Source of the DNA: Pseudacidovorax sp. NFM-22
GTDB lineage: Bacteria; Pseudomonadota; Gammaproteobacteria; Burkholderiales; Burkholderiaceae_C
Direction of reading: 5' to 3'
DNA length: 64,000 bases
NCBI RefSeq assembly: GCF_021401245.1
Contig: NZ_JACBFY010000001.1
Coordinates: forward strand, 186,001-250,000
Shown: piece after piece, positions 27,026 to 38,898 of the stretch
How the letters are laid out: each line of letters opens with the position of its first letter
Position numbering within the stretch: the first letter of the stretch is position 1
Translations under genes and position numbers: made by a program
The notes under the pieces: generated by a model
What the model was told of the DNA's origin: nothing
Seen by the model: the letters and a program-made list of their open reading frames with translations, nothing else
Databases searched by the model: none

Positions 27026-27757
27026 TCAGACGATCTGGTCGTCGTCGAAAGAACCGCCGTCGAAGCCCGACCAGTCGCCGCCGGCGTCATCGGCCAGTTG
27101 CCGCGTGTCTCCACCGCCGCCGCTGCCATCCTCGTAGAAGTTCTGGGTGACGTTCTCGATCACCTCCGGCGTGCCGACGTTGCCGCCGCCCAGGCCCAGG
27201 AAGCCACCGCCGCCTGCGCCGCTGCGGCCGCCGAGCAGGTGCTCGATGCCGTTGAACAGGAACATGCCGCCTGCCACCCCGGCCGCGGCGCTGGCGGCCT
27301 GGCCCAGGAAGCTCGGGCCGCTGCTCGGGGCCGGCGCTGCCGCGGGAGCGGGCGCGGCGCCGAAGAGGCGTTCGCGCCATCCGGGTGCCGCAGCGGGTGC
27401 AACGGCCGGCGCACCGGGGGCATAGCCCGAGGGCGCGCCGCGGTAGGCGGGCCGGCCCGGGTTGTAGGCATCCGGATCGGCCGTGTCGCGCCCGAAGCCG
27501 GGCTCCAGACCGCGCTGCAGGAAGGCGGCGCCGCCCGGGTCGGCCGGCGCGGCGGCGCGTTGCGCCAACTGGCGCTGGGCGTCCTGCAGCGCATGTTCCA
27601 GCAGCAGCGTGCGCTGGGTCAGCAGGTACAGCGCATCGGGCTGGCCAGCCAGGCGTTCGCGGATCAGCGCATCGGCCTGGGGGTCCTTCTGCACGCCGTG
27701 CACCGCGGCCAGGCGCTGCAGCAGGTCCTCGAGCATGGACAGTTCTTGGGGTGTCAT
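27026..27757 (-). CDS. DUF2076 domain protein
   Basis: A 243-residue protein matching COG3416/DUF2076: a helical N-terminus MTPQELSMLEDLLQRLA, DPQADALIRERLAGQPDALYLL and TLLLEHALQDAQRQLAQ, then a Pro/Ala-rich linker, a short glycine-rich membrane-prone segment (AASAAAGVAGGMFLFNGIEHLLGG) and an acidic tail with DDDQIV at the end. Function is unknown; some relatives are called periplasmic ligand-binding sensors without proof. Start at the ATG read from 27757. No obvious operon partner. Confidence 0.8.
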   Translation of the reverse strand: MTPQELSMLEDLLQRLAAVHGVQKDPQADALIRERLAGQPDALYLLTQRTLLLEHALQDAQRQLAQRAAAPADPGGAAFLQRGLEPGFGRDTADPDAYNPGRPAYRGAPSGYAPGAPAVAPAAAPGWRERLFGAAPAPAAAPAPSSGPSFLGQAASAAAGVAGGMFLFNGIEHLLGGRSGAGGGGFLGLGGGNVGTPEVIENVTQNFYEDGSGGGGDTRQLADDAGGDWSGFDGGSFDDDQIV

Positions 27758-27838
27758 GGTTCGGTCGTCCTTCCTCGGCCCAGCATGGGCCTTGCGTGGA
27801 TGGGACTCCAACACGCCACGGCACGTTCCCGGCCGACG

Positions 27839-27862
27839 GGCCGGCTTAAGGCCGGCCTAAGC
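27839..27862. repeat. Tandem GC-rich 11-mers
   Basis: GGCCGGCTTAA is followed directly by GGCCGGCCTAA. The unit also contains the complementary GGCC/CCGG pairs, so a hairpin is possible. It lies between the DUF2076 start and the end of the sigma-54 activator gene. Confidence 0.45.
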
Positions 27863-27890
27863 GAGTCCTTCCCGCCGCGCCGGTGATCGC

Positions 27891-29843
<1,953 letters not shown>

Positions 29844-30035
29844 GGCGTGTTGTCTCCTGCCCGGCGGCTGGCGTGGCCGCGCGGTTGGGGTGTCTTTTAG
29901 CACCCTTGGCTGTTGCGAAGCTTGCGCCGGCGCATGGAAGCGCGCCGGGGATGACCGACTTTTCGTCACTGCAGGCCTGGACGGACGTCGCCCGGAAGCA
30001 AGCCCCGTACGGAACGCCCGCGAATCCGCGCCCTC
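29844..30035. other. Upstream region of the AcoR-type gene
   Basis: No gene was seen. The stretch contains the promoter side of the reverse-strand activator gene, with no sigma-54 or sigma-70 hexamers I would stand by. It is followed by the palindromic element at 30036-30196. Confidence 0.4.
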
Positions 30036-30196
30036 ACAAGGTGTGAATGAATCCGGCGTGGCCGAGCGGGCTGCCAAAACGCGGCCAATCAAGGCGCAAA
30101 GCGCAGCCATAGCTCGGGCTATGGCGAGCATTTGCAACGCAGAGTGGGCGTGTTTTGGCAGAACGAGCGGGCATGTCGGGTTCGTTCACACCTTGT
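30036..30196. repeat. 161-bp near-palindromic element
   Basis: The ends ACAAGGTGTGAA and its complement TTCACACCTTGT are exact to the first ten bases; an internal CTGCCAAAAC/GTTTTGGCAG pair and a central GCCATAGC/GCTATGGC also match. Over the whole arms about three quarters of positions pair, with one gap. The right end touches the sirtuin stop codon (30196-30198). It has no coding capacity and would fold as a long hairpin, consistent with a small non-autonomous element or bidirectional terminator. Confidence 0.7.
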
Positions 30197-31038
30197 CAGG
30201 CCGCGCGAACGTCCGGTGGCACCAGCAGCCCGGCCAGCCGCTCCAGCGTTGGTCCGATCGGCGCCTCGACCTTCAGCGACAGCAGGCCGTCCGCCCGCGT
30301 CCGGCCGAGGTTGAGCGCCGCCACCGGCAGGGCGCGCTCCGCTGCCCGCTGCACGAAGCGGAAGCCCGAATACACCATTAGCGAGGAGCCGACGACCAGC
30401 ACGCCGTCGGCCGCCTCCAGCGCCGAATACGCCGCATCGACGCGGGGGCGCGGCACGCTTTCGCCGAAGAACACCACGTCGGGCTTGAGCAACCCGCCGC
30501 AGACGGGACAGGTCGGGATGTCGAAGCCCGAGAAGTCGCGCAGTTCCAGGTCGGCGTCGCCGTCGGGCGCGGCCCGGGCGTCCAGCGCGGCCCAGTCGGG
30601 GTTGAGGCGCAGCAGCTCGGCCTGGAAGTCGGCGCGCGGTAGGCGGTGCTCGCAGGCCATGCAGCGCACGGTGTCGATGCGGCCATGCAGGTCGATGACG
30701 TTGCGGCTGCCGGCCGCCTGGTGCAGGCCGTCGACGTTCTGAGTCAGCAGCATTGCGATGCGGCCCTGCGACTCCAGCGCGGCCAGGGCATGGTGCGCCG
30801 GCCCCGGCTGCGCCTGCCCCATGGTGCGCCAGCCGATCATGCTGCGCGCCCAGTAGCGCTTGCGGGTGGCCTCCTCGCCCATGAAGGCCTGGAAGGTGAC
30901 CGGTGGCGGCCGCTTCCAGTTGCCCTGCGCGTCCCGGTAATCCGGAATGCCGGACTCGGTGCTGACACCCGCACCGGTCAGCACGAAGAGGCGCGGATGG
31001 CGCTCGGCAAAGGCCAGGAGGTCGGTGTCGGTGGTCAT
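30196..31038 (-). CDS. Sir2-family NAD-dependent protein deacylase
   Basis: A 280-residue sirtuin. Signatures are TGAGVSTESGIPDYRD for NAD binding, TQNVDGLHQ, catalytic His in DLHGRID, and a Zn site from CMAC and CPVC. Towards the end, VVGSSLMVYSGFRFV closes the Rossmann fold. The Zn ribbon and ESGIPDYR favour a class II or general bacterial sirtuin; the acyl preference cannot be told. The 3' end touches the palindromic element at 30036-30196, which may terminate transcription. Start chosen at the ATG read from 31038. Confidence 0.9.
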   Translation of the reverse strand: MTTDTDLLAFAERHPRLFVLTGAGVSTESGIPDYRDAQGNWKRPPPVTFQAFMGEEATRKRYWARSMIGWRTMGQAQPGPAHHALAALESQGRIAMLLTQNVDGLHQAAGSRNVIDLHGRIDTVRCMACEHRLPRADFQAELLRLNPDWAALDARAAPDGDADLELRDFSGFDIPTCPVCGGLLKPDVVFFGESVPRPRVDAAYSALEAADGVLVVGSSLMVYSGFRFVQRAAERALPVAALNLGRTRADGLLSLKVEAPIGPTLERLAGLLVPPDVRAA

Positions 31039-31083
31039 CGGCGCGGGAGCATAGCGGCGGCGCCGATGTCGCGCCGGCGCGTT

Positions 31084-31120
31084 GCTCCCTCTCCCCTCGT
31101 GGGAGAGGGTTGGGGAGAGG
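31084..31120. repeat. REP-like GC-rich repeat, copy A
   Basis: CCCTCTCCCCTCGTGGGAGAGGG plus GGGGAGAGG. It is an imperfect hairpin of the same family as 25046-25082 and is in opposite orientation to copy B at 31161-31198. Confidence 0.65.
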
Positions 31121-31160
31121 AGGCGGCGGTGGGTCGGGTGCAGCGCTCCTTGCGGGCGGC

Positions 31161-31198
31161 CCCCTCTCCCCAACCCCTCTCCCGCGGGGGGAGAGGGG
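31161..31198. repeat. REP-like GC-rich repeat, copy B
   Basis: CCCCTCTCCCCAACCCCTCTCCCG followed by GGGGGGAGAGGGG. Copies A and B form an inverted pair ~40 bases apart in the spacer between the sirtuin and dioxygenase genes, near the end of the latter. Confidence 0.65.
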
Positions 31199-31204
31199 CT
31201 TTGC

Positions 31205-32038
31205 TTACTGCGCGCCGGGGGCGTCGCCGAAGCGGTAGCTCGAGACGGTCAGGCCGCCCATGAAGCCGTTCTCGTAGTACACGCGGTGCGCCGCCTCCTG
31301 CTCGGCGGCGCCGACGGCCACCATCAGCGGGATCAGGTGTTCCTCGCGCGGATGCGCGATGCGGGCGGCGGGCGCCGATTCCCAGCCGATCAGGCGCTGG
31401 GCGCGGGCGGCCGGGTCGCCCTGCGCCAGCGTCTGGCCCAGCCAGTCGTCGAAGGCGCGCGACGGGGCCTGCGCCTGGGGGCCGAAGGCGCGCAGGTTGT
31501 GGTAGCTCAGCCCGCTGCCGACGATGACCACGTCCTCGTCGCGCAGCGGCGCCAGCGCGCGGCCCAGCGCCAGGTGCTCGGCCGGGTCCAGGCCCTGGCG
31601 CAGCGAGAGCTGGATCACCGGCACGTCCGCGTCCGGGTAGATGGCCTTCATCGGCGAGAACATGCCGTGGTCGTAGCCGCGTTCGGCGTCGATGCCCGCG
31701 GGCAGGCCGGCCGCCTCGATCAGGGCCTGCACGCGCTGGGCCAGCGCCGGGTCGCCGGGGGCGTCGTAGCGCACCTGGTAGGTGTGGGCCGGAAAGCCGC
31801 CGTAGTCGTAGACCATGGACGGATGCGGATTGGCCTGCACCGTGAAGCGCGGGCGCTCCCAGTGGGCCGAAACCATCACGATGGCGCGCGGCTTGCGGCC
31901 GATCTGCCGCGGCATGTCGGCCAGCGCGGCCTCCAGGCGGGCATAGGTGTCGCCCATCTCCGCCTTCATCCAGGGCCAGGGGCCGCCCCCGTGGGAGATG
32001 AAGTAGGTCGGCAGACGCGGGCTGTTGATCGTGCTCAT
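31205..32038 (-). CDS. DODA-type extradiol ring-opening dioxygenase (LigB superfamily)
   Basis: A 277-residue class-III extradiol dioxygenase family protein, similar to bacterial YgiD and plant DOPA dioxygenase. Metal ligands fit TYFISHGGGPWPW (His), VMVSAHWE (His) and YDHGMFSP, and the catalytic-side His is in REEHLIPLMVAVG. The natural substrate is uncertain; many bacterial members act on catecholic compounds. It is divergent from a LysR gene across 104 bases, which is the usual layout for a regulator and its target. Start at the ATG read from 32038. Confidence 0.87.
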   Translation of the reverse strand: MSTINSPRLPTYFISHGGGPWPWMKAEMGDTYARLEAALADMPRQIGRKPRAIVMVSAHWERPRFTVQANPHPSMVYDYGGFPAHTYQVRYDAPGDPALAQRVQALIEAAGLPAGIDAERGYDHGMFSPMKAIYPDADVPVIQLSLRQGLDPAEHLALGRALAPLRDEDVVIVGSGLSYHNLRAFGPQAQAPSRAFDDWLGQTLAQGDPAARAQRLIGWESAPAARIAHPREEHLIPLMVAVGAAEQEAAHRVYYENGFMGGLTVSSYRFGDAPGAQ

Positions 32039-32142
32039 GGTGAAGGGCTCCTGAATCGTGTTGGGATCGACTTTAGACCTTTCGTGGGCCGCAATCGATG
32101 GCCGCACAATCAAGGTTCAGTTTCATTCCACGCAATCAAGAC

Positions 32143-33036
32143 ATGGACCGCCTCACCAGCCTGCGCCTGTTCCGGGAGGTCGTCGAATCGGGCAGCTTCG
32201 CCCGCGCGGCCGAGGCCATGGGCCTTTCGGCGCCCATGGCCAGCCGGCACATCGCCCAGCTGGAACGCAGCCTCGGCGCGCGGCTGCTGCACCGCTCCAG
32301 CCGGCACCTCAGCCTGACCGACGCCGGCCGCAGCTGGTACGAGCAGAGCAGCCGCGCCCTCGACCTGCTCGACAGCGCCGAGGCCGCGCTGGTGGCCGAT
32401 GCCGACGCCACGCCGCGCGGGCGCCTGAAGGTGAGCGCGCCGGTGTGGTTCGCCACCCCGCGCATGGCCCGGCTGTTGGCGGACTACCACGCGCAGTGTC
32501 CCGAGGTGCTGGTGGACCTGCACCTGGCCAACCGGCGGATGGACCTGGTCGCGGACGGCTTCGACCTGGCGCTGCGCGCCACGCAGGAGCCGGCCGCCGC
32601 CCTGATCGCGCGGCCGTTGTGCACGGTGGACTTCCACATCGTGGCCGCACCCGCCTACCTGGCAACCCGGGGCGCGCCTGCAAAGCCCGAGGACCTGGCA
32701 GGACTGGGCGCCATCGTGCCCAGCTACGTGCAGCTCGAAGGCCGGGTGCTGCGCGCCGCGGACGGGCGGCAGGCCATGCTTCGGCTGACGCCCGTGATGC
32801 GCTCGGACGACACCCACCTCACCCGCCACGCCGTGCATGCCGGCCTGGGCATCGCCTACCTGCCGGCCTGGCTGGTGGACGAGGACCTGGCCGAGGGGCG
32901 ACTGGTGGAGCTGCTGCCCGAATGGCGCACACCGGCCACGACGCTCTTCGCCGTGTATGCGAGCCGGCAGCACAGGGCACCGGCGCTGCGCAGCTTCATC
33001 GACTTCCTCGCCGCCGCGCTCGGGCCGGTTGCCTGA
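32143..33036 (+). CDS. LysR-type transcriptional regulator
   Basis: A 297-residue regulator of the CrgA/DsdC-like LysR class. The winged helix lies at about 1-62 (SLRLFREVVESGSFARAAEAMGLS, ASRHIAQLERSLGARLLHRSSR). A substrate-binding domain follows, with ANRRMDLVADGFDLALRA and HAVHAGLGIAYLPAWLV. Divergent from the dioxygenase gene, which it probably controls. Start at the ATG at 32143; the frame is open slightly further upstream, but the helix-turn-helix would be pushed off the normal position. Confidence 0.9.
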   Translation: MDRLTSLRLFREVVESGSFARAAEAMGLSAPMASRHIAQLERSLGARLLHRSSRHLSLTDAGRSWYEQSSRALDLLDSAEAALVADADATPRGRLKVSAPVWFATPRMARLLADYHAQCPEVLVDLHLANRRMDLVADGFDLALRATQEPAAALIARPLCTVDFHIVAAPAYLATRGAPAKPEDLAGLGAIVPSYVQLEGRVLRAADGRQAMLRLTPVMRSDDTHLTRHAVHAGLGIAYLPAWLVDEDLAEGRLVELLPEWRTPATTLFAVYASRQHRAPALRSFIDFLAAALGPVA

Positions 33037-33300
33037 ACCGCGCCGGGCGGTCCGCCTTCAGCGCCGCCGCCATGGCCGACACGCTGACCGCCGACAGCGC
33101 CGCCGCTGAAGCGCACACGTCCTACAGGCCTGCCCCGGCGCCCGGCGCAACTTGCAGTCGTGCCAGGTCGAGCACCCCGCGGGAAAACGGGATCGGCGAC
33201 ACAGGCGCAGTCGTCCGTGCATTGCGAAGGGGATGCCCACCGCGAAGCCAGCAGGCCTGCCGATCCTGACGCCATTCCCCGCGGACGATCGCCGGCACAC

Positions 33301-33335
33301 GAGGGGCGCCCTGCAGGGGCGCCCCTTCTTTTTGG
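33301..33335 (+). terminator. Rho-independent terminator
   Basis: The arms GGGGCGCCC and GGGCGCCCC flank a TGCAG loop and are followed by TTCTTTTT. It is 265 bases after the LysR stop, so the LysR transcript would have a long 3' tail unless an unseen small RNA ends here. Confidence 0.75.
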
Positions 33336-33368
33336 CCGATTCCGTTCAGGCGGGCCGAAGCGCGGTGC

Positions 33369-33397
33369 AGGGCTTCGACAGGCTCAGCCCAAACGGC
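33369..33397. repeat. REP-like element (GGGCTTCGACAGGCTCAGCCC type)
   Basis: GGGCT and AGCCC arms enclose TCGACAGGCTC, followed by AAACGG. From general knowledge this resembles a common intergenic repeat in proteobacterial genomes; only one copy was noticed here. Confidence 0.55.
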
Positions 33398-33535
33398 CGG
33401 GAGGCATCACGGCCCGGATGGCCGGGTGCGCCACTGCACTTCGCAGGCCGTCGCGCGCCGTCCGCAAATCCCTGCTCGTCGTGCCGTCGCTGCACCGCCG
33501 GTACAGTGCCGGGCCTCGTCCAGGAGACACCACGC

Positions 33536-35443
33536 TTGCTCTTCCGCTTCTTCGAAAAACTGCTCCAGCCCTATCCGCCCAACGAGCCTTCGCTGCCGCC
33601 CAAGGGCTTCTTCGCCTTCCTCTGGTTCACCACCGAAGGCGTGCGCGGCAAGGTGGCCGCGCTGGCCTTCCTCACGGCCATCATGTCGGCCTTCGAGGCA
33701 CTGCTCTTCGGCATGCTGGGCCGGCTGGTGGACTGGCTGTCGGGCATCTCACCCGCACAGCTGTGGTCCGAGCGCGGCGGCGCCCTCACCTGGCTGGCCG
33801 TCGCCCTGGCGGCCAGCGTGCTGGTGGTGGCGCTGCAGACCATCGTCAAGCACCAGGTGCTGGCCATCAACCTGCCGATGCGGCTGCGCTGGAACTTCCA
33901 CCGGCTGATGCTGGGCCAGAGCATGTCCTTCTACCAGGACGAGTTCGCCGGCCGCATCACCACCAAGGTGATGCAGACCGCGCTGGCGGTGCGCGACACG
34001 CTGTTCGTGATGGCCGACGTGCTGGTGACCATGGCCACCTACGTCGCCACCATCGTGGTGCTGGCCGGCGTGTTCGCGGGTGGACTGATCTGGCCCTTCG
34101 TCGTCTGGCTGGTGCTGTACCTGCTGGCCATGGCGTACTTCGTGCCGCGGCTGGGCCGCATCGGCAAGGCGCAGGCGGATGCGCGCTCGGCCATGGTGGG
34201 GCGCATCACCGACGCCTACACCAACATCGCGACCGTCAAGCTCTTCTCCCACACCCGGCGCGAGGCGCAGTTCGCCCGCGCTGCCATGCAGGACTTCGTC
34301 AAGACCGGCTACACGCAGATGCGGCTGGTGAGCGCCTTCGAGATCGTCAACCACGCCCTGTCGATGCTGCTGGTGGGCGGCATGGCCGGTGTGGGCCTGT
34401 GGATGTGGAGCCGCGGCGCCGTGGGCGTGGGCGCCGTGGCCGCCGCCACCGCCATGGCCCTGCGGCTGCAGGGCATGTCGCACTGGATCATGTGGGAGAC
34501 CACCAGCCTGTTCGAGGCCATCGGCACCGTGCAGGACGGCATCAACACCCTGAGCCGGCAGCGCACCGTGGTGGATGCGGCGGATGCCAGGCCGCTGGTG
34601 GTCGAGCGCGGCGAAGTGCGCTTCGAGGACGTGAAGTTCAGTTACCGCCCGCCCCTGCTGCCCGGCGCGACGGCCCCCGCCGTGCAGGGCCGTACGGTGA
34701 TCGACGGCCTGAACCTCACCGTGCGGCCGGGCGAGAAGATCGGCCTGGTCGGCCGCTCCGGCGCGGGCAAGTCCACGCTGGTGAACCTGCTGCTGCGCTT
34801 CCATGACCTGGAAGGCGGCCGTGTGCTGATCGACGGGCAGGACATCGCCCACGTGACGCAGGATTCCCTGCGCGCCCACATCGGCATGGTCACGCAGGAC
34901 ACCAGCCTGCTGCATCGCTCGCTGTTCGACAACATCGCCTACGGCCGGCCTGACGCCACCGAAGCCGAGGTGCGTGCCGCCGCCGAGCGGGCCGAGGCCT
35001 CCAACTTCGTCGACACGCTCACCGACCCGCAGGGCCGCCACGGCCTGGCGGCGCACGTGGGCGAGCGCGGCGTCAAGCTCAGCGGCGGGCAGCGCCAGCG
35101 CATCGCCATCGCGCGGGTGATGCTCAAGAACGCGCCCATCCTGTTGCTGGACGAGGCCACCAGCGCCCTCGATTCCGAGGTGGAAGCCGCCATCCAGCAG
35201 AGCCTGAACCGGTTGATGGAAGGCAAGACGGTGATCGCCATCGCCCACCGCCTGTCGACCATCGCGGCCATGGACCGGCTGATCGTGCTCGATGCCGGCC
35301 GCGTGGTGGAGGAAGGCTCGCACCGCGAGCTGCTGGCCCGCGGCGGCCTCTATGCGCGCCTGTGGGCACACCAGAGCGGCGGCTTCCTGGGCGAGGATTT
35401 CGGCGACGAGGCCGAGGCGACGGCGGAAGCCGCGGCGCGCTGA
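33536..35443 (+). CDS. ABC transporter, fused permease and ATP-binding domains
   Basis: A 635-residue half-exporter expected to act as a dimer. The membrane domain has six helices within about 40-345. The ATPase domain carries Walker A GLVGRSGAGKST, the Q-loop MVTQDTSLLH, signature LSGGQRQR, Walker B ILLLDEATSALD and the switch His in IAHRLSTI. The start is a TTG at 33536: AGGAG lies 9 bases before it, the protein then begins MLFRFFEKLLQPYPP, and no in-frame ATG sits at the right place. Substrate unknown; related exporters carry lipids, peptides or haem-related molecules. Confidence 0.88.
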   Translation: MLFRFFEKLLQPYPPNEPSLPPKGFFAFLWFTTEGVRGKVAALAFLTAIMSAFEALLFGMLGRLVDWLSGISPAQLWSERGGALTWLAVALAASVLVVALQTIVKHQVLAINLPMRLRWNFHRLMLGQSMSFYQDEFAGRITTKVMQTALAVRDTLFVMADVLVTMATYVATIVVLAGVFAGGLIWPFVVWLVLYLLAMAYFVPRLGRIGKAQADARSAMVGRITDAYTNIATVKLFSHTRREAQFARAAMQDFVKTGYTQMRLVSAFEIVNHALSMLLVGGMAGVGLWMWSRGAVGVGAVAAATAMALRLQGMSHWIMWETTSLFEAIGTVQDGINTLSRQRTVVDAADARPLVVERGEVRFEDVKFSYRPPLLPGATAPAVQGRTVIDGLNLTVRPGEKIGLVGRSGAGKSTLVNLLLRFHDLEGGRVLIDGQDIAHVTQDSLRAHIGMVTQDTSLLHRSLFDNIAYGRPDATEAEVRAAAERAEASNFVDTLTDPQGRHGLAAHVGERGVKLSGGQRQRIAIARVMLKNAPILLLDEATSALDSEVEAAIQQSLNRLMEGKTVIAIAHRLSTIAAMDRLIVLDAGRVVEEGSHRELLARGGLYARLWAHQSGGFLGEDFGDEAEATAEAAAR

Positions 35444-35521
35444 GGCGCGGCCTGCGCCGGGGCCGCCCGCCCGACGCGGCTCGCCTGCGACAATCGCCGG
35501 CTTTTTTCGCCGCGCCGCGCC

Positions 35522-37964
<2,443 letters not shown>

Positions 37965-38002
37965 TCGGCGGACGGGGCTTTTTAGGCGGCCCCATCAAGA
38001 CG

Positions 38003-38029
38003 AAAGCGGCCTCGTGGGGCCGCTTTTTT
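38003..38029 (+). terminator. Rho-independent terminator after argG
   Basis: The arms AAAGCGGCC and GGCCGCTTT enclose TCGTGG, with six T at the end. It lies about 40 bases past the argG stop and just before the end of the convergent regulator gene, and can act in both directions. Confidence 0.88.
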
Positions 38030-38067
38030 CATGGATGCGCCACAGGCGCCGGTGCCGCTCAGGGCGC

Positions 38068-38763
38068 TCAGGCGGCGTCGGCCTCCAGCCGGTAGCCGAT
38101 GCCGCGCAGGGTGCGCACGCCGACGCCGCTGTCCACCAGCCGCTTGCGCAGGCGGGAGACGAAGGCCTCCAGCGCGTTGTCGCTGAGCGGGCCGTCGGCA
38201 TCCTCGGCCAGCTTGCGGGCCAGCTCGCGCTTGGCCAGGACCTGGCCGGGCGGGCTCATCAGGGCCCAGAGCAGGCCGAACTCGCGCGCCGGCAGATCGA
38301 GCGGTTCGCCATCGATGCGAAAGCGCCGGGCGCGCCGGTCCAGTTGCAGGCGGCCGACGGCCACCACGTCCTTGGCACCTTCGGCACGGCGGACCAAGGC
38401 CCGCAGCCGCGCCTCCAGCTCACCCGGATCGAAGGGCTTGCCCAGGTAGTCGTCGGCCCCGGAATCCAGGCCGATCACGCGCTCGTCGGTGCGGTTGCGG
38501 GCCGTGAGCACCATGACGGGCGTGCGGTCGCCGCGGGCCCGGGCGCGGCGCAGGGCCAGCAGGCCACTGCCCAGGCCACTGTCGGGGCGGGTGTTCTCGG
38601 GCAGGTTCAGGTCGAGCAGCACGGCGTCGAAACCGCCGTTGGACCACTGCGCATCGGCTTCCTCGACCGTGGCGGCCAGGGCCACCGCGTGGCCTGTGTC
38701 GCCCAGGCTGCGGCACATCACGCCACTGAGCACGGCATCGTCTTCGACCAGCAGGATTCGCAT
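38068..38763 (-). CDS. OmpR/PhoB-family response regulator (orphan)
   Basis: A 231-residue regulator: receiver domain with MRILLVEDDAVLSG and Asp51 in VLLDLNLP, then MVLTARN and YLGKPFDPGEL, followed by a winged helix with LPAREFGLLWALMSPPGQVL and FVSRLRKRL. A short insertion (PENTRPDSGLGSG) follows the phospho-Asp loop, where most relatives have a short PGMDG-like turn. No histidine kinase lies beside it, so its partner is elsewhere. It is divergent from the DUF2868 gene. Confidence 0.9.
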   Translation of the reverse strand: MRILLVEDDAVLSGVMCRSLGDTGHAVALAATVEEADAQWSNGGFDAVLLDLNLPENTRPDSGLGSGLLALRRARARGDRTPVMVLTARNRTDERVIGLDSGADDYLGKPFDPGELEARLRALVRRAEGAKDVVAVGRLQLDRRARRFRIDGEPLDLPAREFGLLWALMSPPGQVLAKRELARKLAEDADGPLSDNALEAFVSRLRKRLVDSGVGVRTLRGIGYRLEADAA

Positions 38764-38898
38764 GGCGAGCGAGGCTATCAGCGGGCCGGAGGGCAGGCAA
38801 ATGAACGGTCAGCCGACCGTCAGACGTCGGCCGCCGGGGACAATGCGACCCATGTCCCGCCCTTCGCCGAGCCGCCGGCTGCCGCCGCGCCTTCCCTC

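Larger units (their letters stand above)
33037..33535 (+). other. Long spacer between the LysR gene and the ABC exporter
   Basis: I see no convincing gene in these ~500 bases; the frames that cross it look like shadow translations. It holds inverted octamers CTTCAGCG/CGCTGAAG (33056-33063, 33104-33111), a strong terminator at 33301-33335, a REP-like element at 33369-33397 and the AGGAG ribosome site of the exporter (33522-33526). Confidence 0.55.

Noticed and set aside
33058-33300. Reverse-strand 80-codon frame between LysR and exporter
   Set aside because: Cys/Arg-rich translation, no ribosome site and no conserved features.
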